From Thermoplasmata archaeon (lineage in GTDB: Archaea; Thermoplasmatota; Thermoplasmata; Thermoplasmatales; Thermoplasmataceae), in NCBI GenBank assembly GCA_021797025.1, contig JAKAAK010000009.1, positions 1 through 26,360 of the forward strand: 26,360 nucleotides of DNA, read 5' to 3'. Each line of letters starts with the position of its first letter. Within the stretch, counting starts at the first letter, position 1. The notes beneath the pieces are model-generated. The model searched no databases and was not told the DNA's origin. It worked only from the letters and a program-made list of their open reading frames with translations. Of this stretch, positions 16,277 through 25,279 are shown piece by piece. The translations under genes were made by a program, and so were the position numbers.

Positions 16277-17425
16277 ATGGAGAAATTTACAGCAGATGAA
16301 AAGGTAGCAATAGTAATGGAATCATTTACAGCAAATAATATAGCAGAGCTATGCAGGAGGCATGGAGTATCTGTATCCAACTTCTATAAATGGAGGGATA
16401 AATTTATAGAATCAGGAAAACAGGGATTCTATGGTTCTGGAGGAAATAACGGGTATGAAAAGGAGATTGATAAACTAAAGAGGCTGGTAGGTAACCAGGC
16501 TTTAGTTATAGATGAATTAAAAGAATTACAGAGGGAAGAGATAATAGAAACAGTAAATAACCTTAGAAATAGGCTGTCTGTATCAAGGCTCTCCAGTATA
16601 ACTAAAATAAACAGGTCTTACATCTACTATAACAGGAAAAGTACAGCAAAACAAAGGAAATCCAGAATATCTGATAACACTATTAATAGGCTCCTGGAGA
16701 TATCAGGGGAAAGGGTAACATATGGCTATAGAAGGGTTTGGGCAGTGCTAAGGAATGAAGGAACTAAAATAAACATGAAAACAGTAAGAAAGGTAATAAA
16801 ATCAAGGAATTTACAATTATCATATGCAAGGCATAAGAACAGGACAAATATGAGGAATTTAACAAAGCCCTCAGCTCTAAACCAGCTATGGGAAACAGAC
16901 ATACACTATGTCAGAACACATAATGGCATGTGCTATTTAATGGCTGTAAAGGATTGCTTTTCCAAAAGGTGGCTCTCCTATAATTTCTCAAGGACATGCA
17001 CAGCTGAGGATTGTGTAAAGCCAATAGAAGAGCCACATGCCATAATGTACACTAATTCAAACTTAAACAATCTGGTACTGAGGACAGACAATGGTCCACA
17101 GTATATAGCTAAAAGCTTCAAGGCTCTTGTAAAACTGCTTAATATTAAACATGAATGCATTAAAAAGCAAACACTTGAGGATAATGGAGATATAGAATCG
17201 TTCCATAATTCATTGAAAACTGATTATGTAGGGCAGAATGACCTTGAAAGCTATGAAGATGCTAGGGAATTAATGAAATACGCCTTCAATGATTACAACA
17301 ATTACAGGCCACATTCTTCTATAGGTTATTTAACACCTGTAGAATTTGAAAAACAATGGAACAGCAGTAAAGAATTCAGGAATATGTTTACGGAAGGGAG
17401 AAGGAAAAAGAAGAAAAGAGATTAA
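16277..17425 (+). CDS. IS3-family transposase, OrfA and OrfB in one frame
   Basis: This 382-residue transposase has an N-terminal helix-turn-helix (AIVMESFTANNIAELCRRHG, then VSVSNFYKWRDKF, residues 11-43), a basic leucine-rich linker (60-120) and an rve/DDE catalytic core. The catalytic acids are D208 (WETDIHYV), D271 (LRTDNGPQY) and E307 (NGDIESFHNSLK). They have the IS3 spacing, with 35 residues between D271 and E307. Most IS3 elements split this product into orfA and orfB joined by a -1 frameshift; here it is one uninterrupted frame. ATG 16277 follows a near-perfect GAGGTGAT site at 16266-16273. All catalytic residues are present, so it should be active. Confidence 0.9.
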   Translation: MEKFTADEKVAIVMESFTANNIAELCRRHGVSVSNFYKWRDKFIESGKQGFYGSGGNNGYEKEIDKLKRLVGNQALVIDELKELQREEIIETVNNLRNRLSVSRLSSITKINRSYIYYNRKSTAKQRKSRISDNTINRLLEISGERVTYGYRRVWAVLRNEGTKINMKTVRKVIKSRNLQLSYARHKNRTNMRNLTKPSALNQLWETDIHYVRTHNGMCYLMAVKDCFSKRWLSYNFSRTCTAEDCVKPIEEPHAIMYTNSNLNNLVLRTDNGPQYIAKSFKALVKLLNIKHECIKKQTLEDNGDIESFHNSLKTDYVGQNDLESYEDARELMKYAFNDYNNYRPHSSIGYLTPVEFEKQWNSSKEFRNMFTEGRRKKKKRD

Positions 17426-17485
17426 AAAGCAGGAAAATTAATATAAGCAGGAGGAATGAAAGTGTCTCAATATTACACAGAAAAA

Positions 17486-17512
17486 CTGTGCAAATTTTGG
17501 GGGAACAGACCA
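17486..17512 (-). repeat. IS right terminal inverted repeat
   Basis: Read inward it is TGGTCTGTTCCCCC followed by AAAATTTGCACAG, matching the left repeat. Confidence 0.7.
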
Positions 17513-17548
17513 ATCCTCTTATCCGAATAACATTGATGAATAAATTAT

Positions 17549-17568
17549 TATTGACCCTAGAGTCAATA
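17549..17568. promoter_or_regulatory. 20-bp near-perfect palindrome upstream of the second DUF2079 gene
   Basis: TATTGACCCTAGAGTCAATA has arms TATTGAC/GTCAATA around CTAG, with one mismatched pair. It lies about 120-150 bases upstream of the coding start and just outside the IS. It could be an operator, but it is not near an obvious TATA box. Confidence 0.35.
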
Positions 17569-17691
17569 CTATTTTACATTTGTCATACACTTAATTTGCC
17601 TTATAACAAATATAACTACATTAGTTTACAAAGAAGTTAAATGAAATAGTAGGACATGCAGAGGGTCTATCATAATACAAATCGTTAAATA

Positions 17692-19785
17692 TTGGAAATA
17701 AATAAGTCTCATATACGATATGATATGATAAAGTCCTTTAAAAAATTTAATATAAATATAATAATTCCCATAATACTATTAGGATTTGCAAACATAATAT
17801 ATATTTTCTATTTCTCTACTCTTTCGTTAGAACGAATGTGGTCCATGAATTCTGATGTTTATGACCTTGGTGTAGCTATGGAACAAGGTTGGTTAATTTT
17901 CCATACTCATTGGACTTTATCATTATTCTTTTCTGATTTTGGTTACTTTAGTGGACGATTTATTCTCTCTCCCCTCTTTCTGCCCGGTAATTTTACAGTT
18001 ATACTTATAGCTCAAACTGTAGCCCTCTCAATACCTTCGTTCTTTGTTTATGGTATTGCCGTAAAATTTCTTAAGAACAGAGTTGCCTCATTGTTCATTT
18101 CATTGTCTTACCTTATTTACTTTCCACTTGCAGGCATAAATCTTTTTGATTTTCATTACATGGCATTTTTCCCCTTGTTTTTTCTGTTGGGGTGCTATCT
18201 TTATTTCTCAGAAAAATATTCATACTCTCTCCTGGCATTTATAATTTCTGGATTACTTAAATTCCCATTTACGGCATTTCCATTAGGGTTTATGGTTTTA
18301 GAGGGGATTTACTCCATATATAATAGACAATTTAATTTTAAAGTGGAAAATAGGAAACACACAAAGTTCATCGTTATCAGTATAATTATCTTTATATTTC
18401 TTCTTATAATCTCATACTATTCAATATCGGAATTTGGTGTATCAGGATATCTGCACTCAGGACCTTTTATGCTCTCAAATATACATTATGACTTAGACAA
18501 TAAAATATTCACAATATTACTAATTTTCTCTCCATTTCTATTCCTACCAATTTACTCCAGGTACTCTATTCTTCTTCTTCCGACATTATTATTCGATCTG
18601 TTTTATACAACAGGTTCATTCATGTTTCCAGGACCTTTTCATAATCAATATTCATCTATTCTGGTACCGATTGTGTATCTTTCCCTTATCGACGGTCTTA
18701 GATTCATAGATTCGAACCGCCCACAACCAGAGCCTGAAAAACCATCATATGACTATAAACATATTAGATATGTATTATTAAAAAAAATGCACCGTTTGAC
18801 AAAAATATCTGTTGGTATCCTCATATTAATCTCATTATTCGCGACCGCCTACGCTCCTTATGGGCCCTTGAATAGTAGTGCATCAGGTGAGAATCACTAT
18901 GCTTCTTCTTTTTCGGACTATAATCTATCAATCTATAATGACATGCAGAAGGTAACTTCATTAATACCAAGCAATGTCAGCGCTTCAGAAATTCTGGTGG
19001 AAAACAACATTCCATTTATCTTTCCTAGACCAGATACGTATCAACTGAACGTTTCCAACCCGCTAACAGCACCATTAGAGATAGATTATAATTACAATTT
19101 CTTTAATAATTACACAGAACTGGGTCCGCACGGTAAATTCTATAAAGTAATTCCAGATTATATAATAATGTACCCTTATGGTGGAGTATACAAACAAGGT
19201 TATTCGGGATTTGTTGGTAATGATGGGCCATCCCCACACAATATTTCAAATGCAGCACTTATCCAGCATCTCTTGACTGACTATCATTATGGCATGTTAG
19301 CTGAGGCTGATGGGATTTTTCTCATGGAGAAAAATTACTCAGGAACTATGGAATACTACGTACCATTTGTACGATTTTATCCACCTAGTAATTTTAATAC
19401 CTATGTAGATTCACACTTATCAAATGGCGTAATTACCGCAAGTAACATTAATAACACTGGTCTCTTTTACGGGCGAACTGCATTGCTTCCCGGAAATTAT
19501 ACTATTACTTTTTATTTTTCGACCATATCCGATGGAATAAATGCCACTCTAGAGCTCTTTGTAGCCCATGATCATGGGCTAAAACAACTTGCGGAGAAAG
19601 TCTTAAAAGAGACGACTTCTTTTAATAAAATAAATTTTTCCTTTACTTTTAATATTAGCACAAATAAAATACTAAGCACAGCCATTTATTCAACCAATAT
19701 AGTATCATTGCAAGGTGTGATATCATTCGATGGAATAAGCGTGAAGCAAGTTGCATCACCAGTATCGAATCAAATAAGCGGGTAA
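17692..19785 (+). CDS. DUF2079 polytopic membrane protein (long form)
   Basis: This 697-residue paralog of the protein at 5690-7324 shares NSDVYDLGVAMEQG (D58), YFPLAGINLFDFHYMAFFP (143-161) and, near the end, a block like LMEKNYSGTMEYYVPF, then a PGNYTITF strand. About ten hydrophobic segments lie between residues 23 and 390. The remaining C-terminal 300 residues are soluble, rich in Asn-x-Ser/Thr and probably outside the cell, forming a larger beta-rich domain than in the first copy. The TTG at 17692 is the longest start. The ATG at 17725 has an AT-rich box (AAATAAAT) about 25 bases upstream and leaves all conserved parts, so it may be the real one. A GT-C-like role with lipid-linked sugars is an inference from family relationships. 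Confidence 0.8.
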   Translation: MEINKSHIRYDMIKSFKKFNINIIIPIILLGFANIIYIFYFSTLSLERMWSMNSDVYDLGVAMEQGWLIFHTHWTLSLFFSDFGYFSGRFILSPLFLPGNFTVILIAQTVALSIPSFFVYGIAVKFLKNRVASLFISLSYLIYFPLAGINLFDFHYMAFFPLFFLLGCYLYFSEKYSYSLLAFIISGLLKFPFTAFPLGFMVLEGIYSIYNRQFNFKVENRKHTKFIVISIIIFIFLLIISYYSISEFGVSGYLHSGPFMLSNIHYDLDNKIFTILLIFSPFLFLPIYSRYSILLLPTLLFDLFYTTGSFMFPGPFHNQYSSILVPIVYLSLIDGLRFIDSNRPQPEPEKPSYDYKHIRYVLLKKMHRLTKISVGILILISLFATAYAPYGPLNSSASGENHYASSFSDYNLSIYNDMQKVTSLIPSNVSASEILVENNIPFIFPRPDTYQLNVSNPLTAPLEIDYNYNFFNNYTELGPHGKFYKVIPDYIIMYPYGGVYKQGYSGFVGNDGPSPHNISNAALIQHLLTDYHYGMLAEADGIFLMEKNYSGTMEYYVPFVRFYPPSNFNTYVDSHLSNGVITASNINNTGLFYGRTALLPGNYTITFYFSTISDGINATLELFVAHDHGLKQLAEKVLKETTSFNKINFSFTFNISTNKILSTAIYSTNIVSLQGVISFDGISVKQVASPVSNQISG

Positions 19786-19798
19786 AAAGATGCTTTTT
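19784..19798. terminator. Possible bidirectional terminator
   Basis: AAAAAGATGCTTTTT is a perfect A/T-run inverted repeat, located between the convergent DUF2079 and GT2 genes. It gives a T-run on each strand. Confidence 0.4.
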
Positions 19799-19858
19799 AT
19801 CTGAATTGGTAGTTATTAGCATATGTAGGAAAGAGACTTTTCAGATAATAAAACCTGT

Positions 19859-20860
19859 TTATCTAGCACGCTTTAATCTGAACTGAGATGATAAGTAATG
19901 TATGCATAGATATGTCCTGGGTGAAATGATCATCAAACCCCAGAAAGCGAATTTGATGTAGTGAGGTGGTAGACTACCGGAATATCTAATCCACTTCAAA
20001 TGGCGATGCATATTTACAAAATAGTTTAGAGGATTGGATATTCTTTTATTCATTTTGAATGCCCAATACATTGTTAAATAATATGACAATCTGAGACTTT
20101 GCAATCCTCTTATGTCACTATTTATAAACAATTCTATAAGTAAATTATGGCATTTTACAACAGCTTCAAGGCTATTTGTCCCTTTCTCAACAAAAGATTT
20201 AAAATTCCCAGAAAGAGCGGTTCGACCACCAGAATGGATCCTATACAAAGTCAGTTTATCTGGTATATAACCTACAAGCTGGCCACTTGCGTAGACCGAA
20301 TACATAATTAAGGTGTCATCCGAAGCGTTAAATAAATTGAAAATAGATAGATAATCCATCACAGAGTTCTTTCGAATACTAATAGAACTGAGATTAACGT
20401 CGCAATTTGTATGAACAGCCTCCTCTATTGAATTAACGATAACTGGAGCATTCGGTGTTGTAACATTTGTTGTGTAAGATTGAAGTGATTTTACGTTAAA
20501 ATTTTCGCTTATTCGTGTGAATCCATTGTGAAGTAAGCCTAAGTTTGGATTGCTATTGAATATTCTTATTACTTTATCCACCCTAGTTGGTAAAATAATA
20601 TCATCATCATCCAAAAATATTATAATTTCAGATTTGGCTTCTCTTATTCCTATTTCCACTAATTCGGCTTTTGATTTTGCGTTATTGACCTCTATGTAGG
20701 TTACACCATCTTTTAGAGAACTTTCAAGTTCCTCAACAGGGAAGTTAGTGACTAACATGGTCTCAATGTTTCTTGTAGATTGCTTGCGGGATGATAGAAC
20801 CGCTTCTTTGAGAAACGATCTCTTCCAAAAGGCAGTAATTAATATGGTTGCATCTGGCAT
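19859..20860 (-). CDS. GT2-family glycosyltransferase
   Basis: This is a GT-A enzyme of about 333 residues. It has ATILITAFWKRSFLKEAVLS at the nucleotide-binding start, then SEIIIFLDDDDIILPTRVDK with the metal-binding acidic run. A segment near the middle, CDVNLSSISIRKNSVMDYLS, fits the acceptor loop; NASDDTLIMYSVYASG may supply the catalytic base. No membrane helices are clear. A GTG at 20869 is possible, but GGTGA ends 5 bases before the ATG at 20860. This matches the spacing of other genes here, and the upstream gene's TGA stop lies within that site, so the two genes are translationally coupled. Sugar and acceptor are unknown. Confidence 0.78.
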   Translation of the reverse strand: MPDATILITAFWKRSFLKEAVLSSRKQSTRNIETMLVTNFPVEELESSLKDGVTYIEVNNAKSKAELVEIGIREAKSEIIIFLDDDDIILPTRVDKVIRIFNSNPNLGLLHNGFTRISENFNVKSLQSYTTNVTTPNAPVIVNSIEEAVHTNCDVNLSSISIRKNSVMDYLSIFNLFNASDDTLIMYSVYASGQLVGYIPDKLTLYRIHSGGRTALSGNFKSFVEKGTNSLEAVVKCHNLLIELFINSDIRGLQSLRLSYYLTMYWAFKMNKRISNPLNYFVNMHRHLKWIRYSGSLPPHYIKFAFWGLMIISPRTYLCIHYLSSQFRLKRAR

Positions 20861-20865
20861 TCTTT

Positions 20866-21855
20866 TCACCGTATATGTCTGTCGAAGTTGGCTTTCAATC
20901 TCTCAGAATTTTTACTTTGAAAGTATGCAGCATTGGCACGATCCGTAAGTACTCTAAATTCGCCAGTTCCAATACTTGACGCTATAAAGTCGCCTATACG
21001 ATAATTGATCCATCCCACGTTTTGAGTGTGCTCTGAAAAATAGAAACTTATATCGACGTCCTCAAATCCATTTATGTAAGTTTCATCGAAGAGTATGCCA
21101 TCGTTAGAACGAATAAAATATGGACTTATTATTGTAAAGGCAAGAGTAATAGGAAATGATTTAATTTTTTTATATATGAAATAGCTGAAATACCTATACC
21201 ACTCTCTCCAAGTTACTACTTTTATCCCAAATTTACTTTCTACATCAAGTTTCTGCCGGGTGGCATTCCTAAAGTATAGAATAAAATTCCTGAATCTTCG
21301 TGGTGTACCTATATTTTGTGTAAGCGTGTGAAATTCGCCGGGTGGCAATGGAAATACAAGATGAAAAATATTATTGTCAAGGTGTTGCAAAGCGGAGGTA
21401 AGTATGTTCACATCGTCTATTTTATACACATCGTCATTGGATACAACAATCCATTTGGGGTTATATTCCATTGCTTTTCTGACTCCATCATTGACATTGT
21501 GTGCATAGTTGAAGTAATAATTTCCTTCTCCACTTTCAACGAACACAATGTGAATATCTCTAAATATATTGTTCCTACATTCTTTAGCATACCTTCCATT
21601 AAAATCTATAGTTGGTATAACTACTATAACATCCTTATTACCCTCCACCTCGTAAATTGTATGCGCACCATTTGGGCGTTCCTTCATCCACCTGATTAGT
21701 TGGTCACAATCCTTGAATCCATCGTAGAATTCAAAAATTTTATTGGGATCATTGCTGGTAAAAAGTTTGTTACGGTAATCTACCAAAGAGAAAAAAAGTG
21801 GTTCCAATTCACCTGAAAATTTACATAAAAGCTTTGATTCATTTTTCTTTTGCAT
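20866..21855 (-). CDS. GT2-like glycosyltransferase with SNDDV and FEDVD motifs
   Basis: In this 329-residue protein DVIVVIPTIDFNGRYAKEC (75-93) is the N-terminal nucleotide-binding part. WIVVSNDDVYKIDD (135-148) carries the metal-binding acids. FDETYINGFEDVDISFYFSE (256-275) is the acceptor-side ED motif of GT2 enzymes (rhamnosyl- or galactofuranosyl-transferase style). A helical N-terminal extension of about 70 residues precedes the domain. ATG 21855 follows AAAGGTGAT by 6 bases. It overlaps the ribosome site of the next gene, forming a two-gene operon. Relics of a homolog lie at 12990-13500. Confidence 0.72.
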   Translation of the reverse strand: MQKKNESKLLCKFSGELEPLFFSLVDYRNKLFTSNDPNKIFEFYDGFKDCDQLIRWMKERPNGAHTIYEVEGNKDVIVVIPTIDFNGRYAKECRNNIFRDIHIVFVESGEGNYYFNYAHNVNDGVRKAMEYNPKWIVVSNDDVYKIDDVNILTSALQHLDNNIFHLVFPLPPGEFHTLTQNIGTPRRFRNFILYFRNATRQKLDVESKFGIKVVTWREWYRYFSYFIYKKIKSFPITLAFTIISPYFIRSNDGILFDETYINGFEDVDISFYFSEHTQNVGWINYRIGDFIASSIGTGEFRVLTDRANAAYFQSKNSERLKANFDRHIR

Positions 21856-22600
21856 CTTGCTATCACCTTTAGTTAGGTCTCCTGAATGGAAATGATATTT
21901 TCTTATAATACTTTACGCTTTTTCTCCTTATTCCATATAGTTATTATTAATTTTATCTGGGATAACACATCAGTAAACAGCATAAGACTAATATACAATC
22001 AATCAATTGTATTGATTTCATCTCACAACAGCTACCTGTTTTTGACAATTTGAGTATGGCAAACCTCCATAATTACTATTTCCACTATTTTGCTATTTAC
22101 ATTATTACTTAGCGAAGTATGTTACATAAAAGAAGCACAATGTCTCAGACTATAACATTATGATTTAGATTGAGAGTATCAGCGAGAGCATAGACACATG
22201 TATTGGCTGAACTTACCGATCGATTGACCTTTAATATATGAACATCCATTCAAGGCTTTATAAAGAGCTGAATATTTGCAAACTCATTTTCTTTGTTATC
22301 TTACAAGATCTTATATACCAATTTTAACTATAACTCCATTATGGCAATGATCAGGGAATACTGGATTAACCTTGTTGTTTATTCCACCTAAGTAAGTATG
22401 TATATCCCTTTTGATATTCAAGTATAAAAATAATGTACACTATCCAAACCTTATATTAGTTCACAGGGTACTTCATTAGATGTTTTTCATGCTAATAATC
22501 AACAAGCGTGTTTTTCGTAACTCATTTTGTATCATTTAAATATGATGATAAGGAATGACATTATTTTTCTCAGAGCACACGAGAATTAAACTGTAAAGTG
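21856..22600. other. Long intergenic region with a dyad
   Basis: No convincing reading frame is seen. A dyad AATCAAT-CAATTGT-ATTGATT lies at 21997-22017, about 140 bases upstream of the GT2 pair, and could be a regulator site. The rest is AT-rich with scattered stops in all frames. Confidence 0.4.
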
Positions 22601-23491
22601 TTACCTTGTTGCCTCTATTGTACCGTGCTCCATTAAATCATATCTTAATTCATTGTGTTTATAAATTCTAAACCTTGTGAATCCAGCTTCTTTTAGGTTT
22701 TGTATAATATACTCACGTTCATATAATTGAACGCCATCGATTGAGGTTGAATATTCTATGCGTACTTCTTCAAATCTCGATATAGCCTTGTCTTTAACTA
22801 TATCAAGTTCTTTACCTTTTATATCTAGATCGAGTAAAAATGGATTTTCAATTTGAAATTCATCAAGAATAGTGGATATACTTACACTTCTTACTTTAAC
22901 AGTTTTTTGATTTTCTATGTTATAAGCAGATGAACCTCCAGAGCCTCCTGGATTTATAGGGAAAAGTATATCTTTGTCCTCACCTATGGCATAATTTTTC
23001 ATTACGATATGTTTGGAGAACTCTGGGTTTAATTTTATATTTTCTATTGCTAGACTATATGAGTTTACGTCTGGCTCAAATGAATATACATTAGCCTTTT
23101 TAGACGCGTAATATAAGGCAGTATCTCCTATAAATCCTCCGGCTTGAACAACTGTTTTTTCGTATAAATTAAAACCAGAAAAATGTATGTCACAAAGAAA
23201 TGTTTCAGAGAAAATTAGTGGATCGAACATATTTACTTTGAATCTAATTCCCTCCGGTGTTGTAATTATTCCTTCATTATAATTCCAGTATCCGGGTGAG
23301 GTTGAGAAATTTACACCATAAAATTGTGAGAAAACAAACAAATTTTTTACATCTCGAAAGTTGCCGTTGTCAAATTTCAAGACATACCCATTTCTGCATC
23401 TTAGATTTCCACTTTTTTTCAATAAGTTAAAAGAGTTTCTAACACGGCTATTCTTTGCAAGTAATATGCTTACTACTAGAATTCTATTCAT
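22601..23491 (-). CDS. FkbM-family SAM-dependent methyltransferase
   Basis: This 296-residue methyltransferase belongs to the FkbM (Methyltransf_21) type, which often O-methylates sugars. The SAM loop is VVQAGGFIGDTALYYASK (114-131), followed by VYSFEPDVNSYSLAIENIKLN (135-155; E139 binds the ribose), then KNYAIGE and VSISTILDEFQIENP. Two sites depart from the usual consensus: DxGAxxG is QAGGFIG, and the K-x-D-x-E-G-x-E block is LDLDIKGKE (220-228). This may mark a subfamily with a different substrate. About 100 N-terminal residues precede the core. ATG 23491 follows GGAGAT by 5-6 bases. It stands alone downstream of a transposon-rich region. Confidence 0.8.
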   Translation of the reverse strand: MNRILVVSILLAKNSRVRNSFNLLKKSGNLRCRNGYVLKFDNGNFRDVKNLFVFSQFYGVNFSTSPGYWNYNEGIITTPEGIRFKVNMFDPLIFSETFLCDIHFSGFNLYEKTVVQAGGFIGDTALYYASKKANVYSFEPDVNSYSLAIENIKLNPEFSKHIVMKNYAIGEDKDILFPINPGGSGGSSAYNIENQKTVKVRSVSISTILDEFQIENPFLLDLDIKGKELDIVKDKAISRFEEVRIEYSTSIDGVQLYEREYIIQNLKEAGFTRFRIYKHNELRYDLMEHGTIEATR

Positions 23492-23931
23492 ATTTTATCT
23501 CCACAATGGTGTCGACTTTAATCTTATGCTTCCTTATAATTTTTTTGTTTTCTTGTATGGTGAACAGTGACTGTATGAAATAATTTTGAATCTGTTATGA
23601 GGAATATAGAAATAGTGGAGTTGTAATACAATTGCCCAAATAACAATTAGCATATAAAGAAAAATATCTTAAAGTAAAGCAATTTCCTGTATCTACATCG
23701 TAGAGTGTCAGACCCTCAATGTCTGCCATAGTACTCCTGTGTCATAATGGTTAGCCGCCGAAATCGTTAGGCAAAAAGTTGATCTTATCAAAAATTACTT
23801 TATTTAACGTAAAAATTCTCGCACTAAAAAAAATTTATTCTATTAAGAAGTTTGTAGCTTTTTTGTGGTGCTACGTAATTGTTGGACGTTAGATATAATG
23901 TTTATGCAATTGCTATCAATTAAAGGTTAAT
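23492..23931. other. Intergenic region, no gene seen
   Basis: AT-rich with stops in all frames. Nothing that I can assign was seen. Confidence 0.4.
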
Positions 23932-24133
23932 ATTTCAGAAATTGACGTTTCCGAAAGTGGACATATCGCAGTAGATAAGGTTACACATCGGGAGAGACTC
24001 TAACAACCGTGACAAAGTGATTACTATAGTTATCGAGGATAATACACTTATTTACTTTATCAACAATAAAAAATTAGTAATGCCTAGTCAGTATCTATCA
24101 CTTCTCCTCCGGTATGTTTTCTCTCCGTATTAG
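23932..24133 (+). pseudogene. Remnant of a transposase C-terminal domain (integrase type)
   Basis: A frame ISEIDVSESGHIAVDKVT shifts by one base and continues HIGRDSNNRDKVITIVIED, then NTLIYFINNKKL, to a TAG at 24131. The layout (acidic strand, G-x-I, aromatic/HxGR, K-V, I-E-D-x-x-L-x-x-F) resembles the small beta domain after the DDE core in IS481-type and related transposases. The catalytic core is gone. It is unrelated to the IS3 transposase at 16277. Confidence 0.5.
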
Positions 24134-24315
24134 TACCAGTTTCACCTGATTCGGAGTTTATAGTCTTTTAACCTCTTTTTTCTTTCGAACTATGATTCTA
24201 AGAAACACATCAAGCACCAGGTATCCGGGCGATCAATACAGTCAGTCAGAACTGTAATCATTAACTACCAGCTCCATTCAAAGGGAATTCATCATCTGCA
24301 AACTTCAGCTAAATC

Positions 24316-24912
24316 TTATCTTTCGTCCAGCATGGGTCCTTCAGCAAGAGATTTAAGTTGCTGTAAGGCTATACTTTTTGGGATATTGCCAAGCCTGGAA
24401 AATGTTCAAAGCCGCAGTCCGTGCCACCAAGAACTCTTTCTGGGCCTATATCAGCGATGCCAGAGACAGCATGGAGCTTCAGGTTAACAGTCTCCGAGGC
24501 TTCCCAAGAATGGAATTTTCACGTCTATTACACCGGTTGCAAACTTCAGGCTTTTTGGGCATCCATATTCCTTTACATAACTTTTTATTATTGTAGGACC
24601 ACCTGCATGCCTTGTGTTTGTCATCTTCCCAACAAGCGTACCGACCTTAAGTTTTAATAATTCCGGCAAAACACTTGAATAATCTGGATCGGTGAGATGG
24701 GACTCGGAATAGTTTCCATAGCAATAATTCCCCGTTATCCTGTCTTCCGGAAGGCTTTTTACTGCCTCATTTATAGTCTGAACGTGCATAGGCATAACTT
24801 CCTTGAAACTTTCTGTCCACTCAACATCAAGGCTCTTTGCATTGCAAGATTAGAAGAACCTTATTGTCCTATATTTCTTCTGCAGTATCTTGGAAATACT
24901 GAAAAGAAAATC
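24316..24912 (-). pseudogene. MetE-like cobalamin-independent methyltransferase, fragmented
   Basis: Minus-strand pieces spell the C-terminal half of a MetE/UROD-fold protein of the archaeal MetE or epoxyalkane:CoM-transferase-like group. They are SFQYFQDTAEE (near 24910), then KSLPEDRITGNYCYGNYSES, KLKVGTLVGKMTNTRHAGGP and FATGVIDVKIPFLGSLGD. After a shift, VNLKLHAVSGIADIGPERVL and GGTDCGFEHFPG follow; after another shift, IALQQLKSLAEGPMLDER stops at 24316. The zinc/thiol signature TDCGF and the GNY block are family marks. At least three frame breaks are present and the N-terminal half is absent. GC content is visibly higher than in the surroundings, which suggests a different origin. Confidence 0.75.
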
Positions 24913-25279
24913 CACTAACAAGGTATGCACTGTATCTATAAATTATATCTGCAATAAAATATAATCCAGTAATCAAACGATATTACACAAGGAAAAAGAA
25001 TGATAGAAAGAAAAAATAAGTTATTTGTTGCATGTTACAATAAATTGTTGAATACCATATACTCCATACTGAATAATAATATAGATTTCGAAAGTCGGTA
25101 AACAAATTAAAAATAATTAAAAACGTAATTTTGAATATCAATATCGCAAGCCATAAAAAGTGCAGATATTTATACCTAAAAAGGGAAGTCTATATAGTAC
25201 ACTTTTAAAATAAATATTGTAAATTATCTTTTATTCATGGTTTGTCATTCAACCCCGATTCTATATAAAATGTAATCTC
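24913..25279. other. Intergenic, no gene seen
   Basis: Very AT-rich. No frame with coding texture was recognised. Confidence 0.4.

Larger units (their letters stand above)
16189..17512 (+). mobile_element. Complete IS3-family insertion sequence (about 1.32 kb)
   Basis: Imperfect terminal inverted repeats bound a single transposase gene. The left end is TGGTCCTCTCC followed by ATTTATTATTTGGACAG. The right end, read inward, is TGGTCTGTTCCCCC followed by AAAATTTGCACAG. With one gap they share TGGTC, TCC and ATTTGsACAG, and they follow the IS3-family pattern of TG ends with an internal ATTTGGACA block. Flanking bases GAT and ATC extend the symmetry, so no clear target duplication can be read. 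Transposition looks possible, because the transposase and both ends are intact. It sits between the methyltransferase promoter region and the second DUF2079 gene. Confidence 0.85.

Noticed and set aside
21316..21699. 127-codon plus-strand frame
   Set aside because: It is a shadow of the GT2-like gene on the other strand.
24378..24657. Plus-strand frames over the MetE-like region
   Set aside because: The minus strand carries collinear family motifs in several frames; the plus frames are by-products of the higher GC content.
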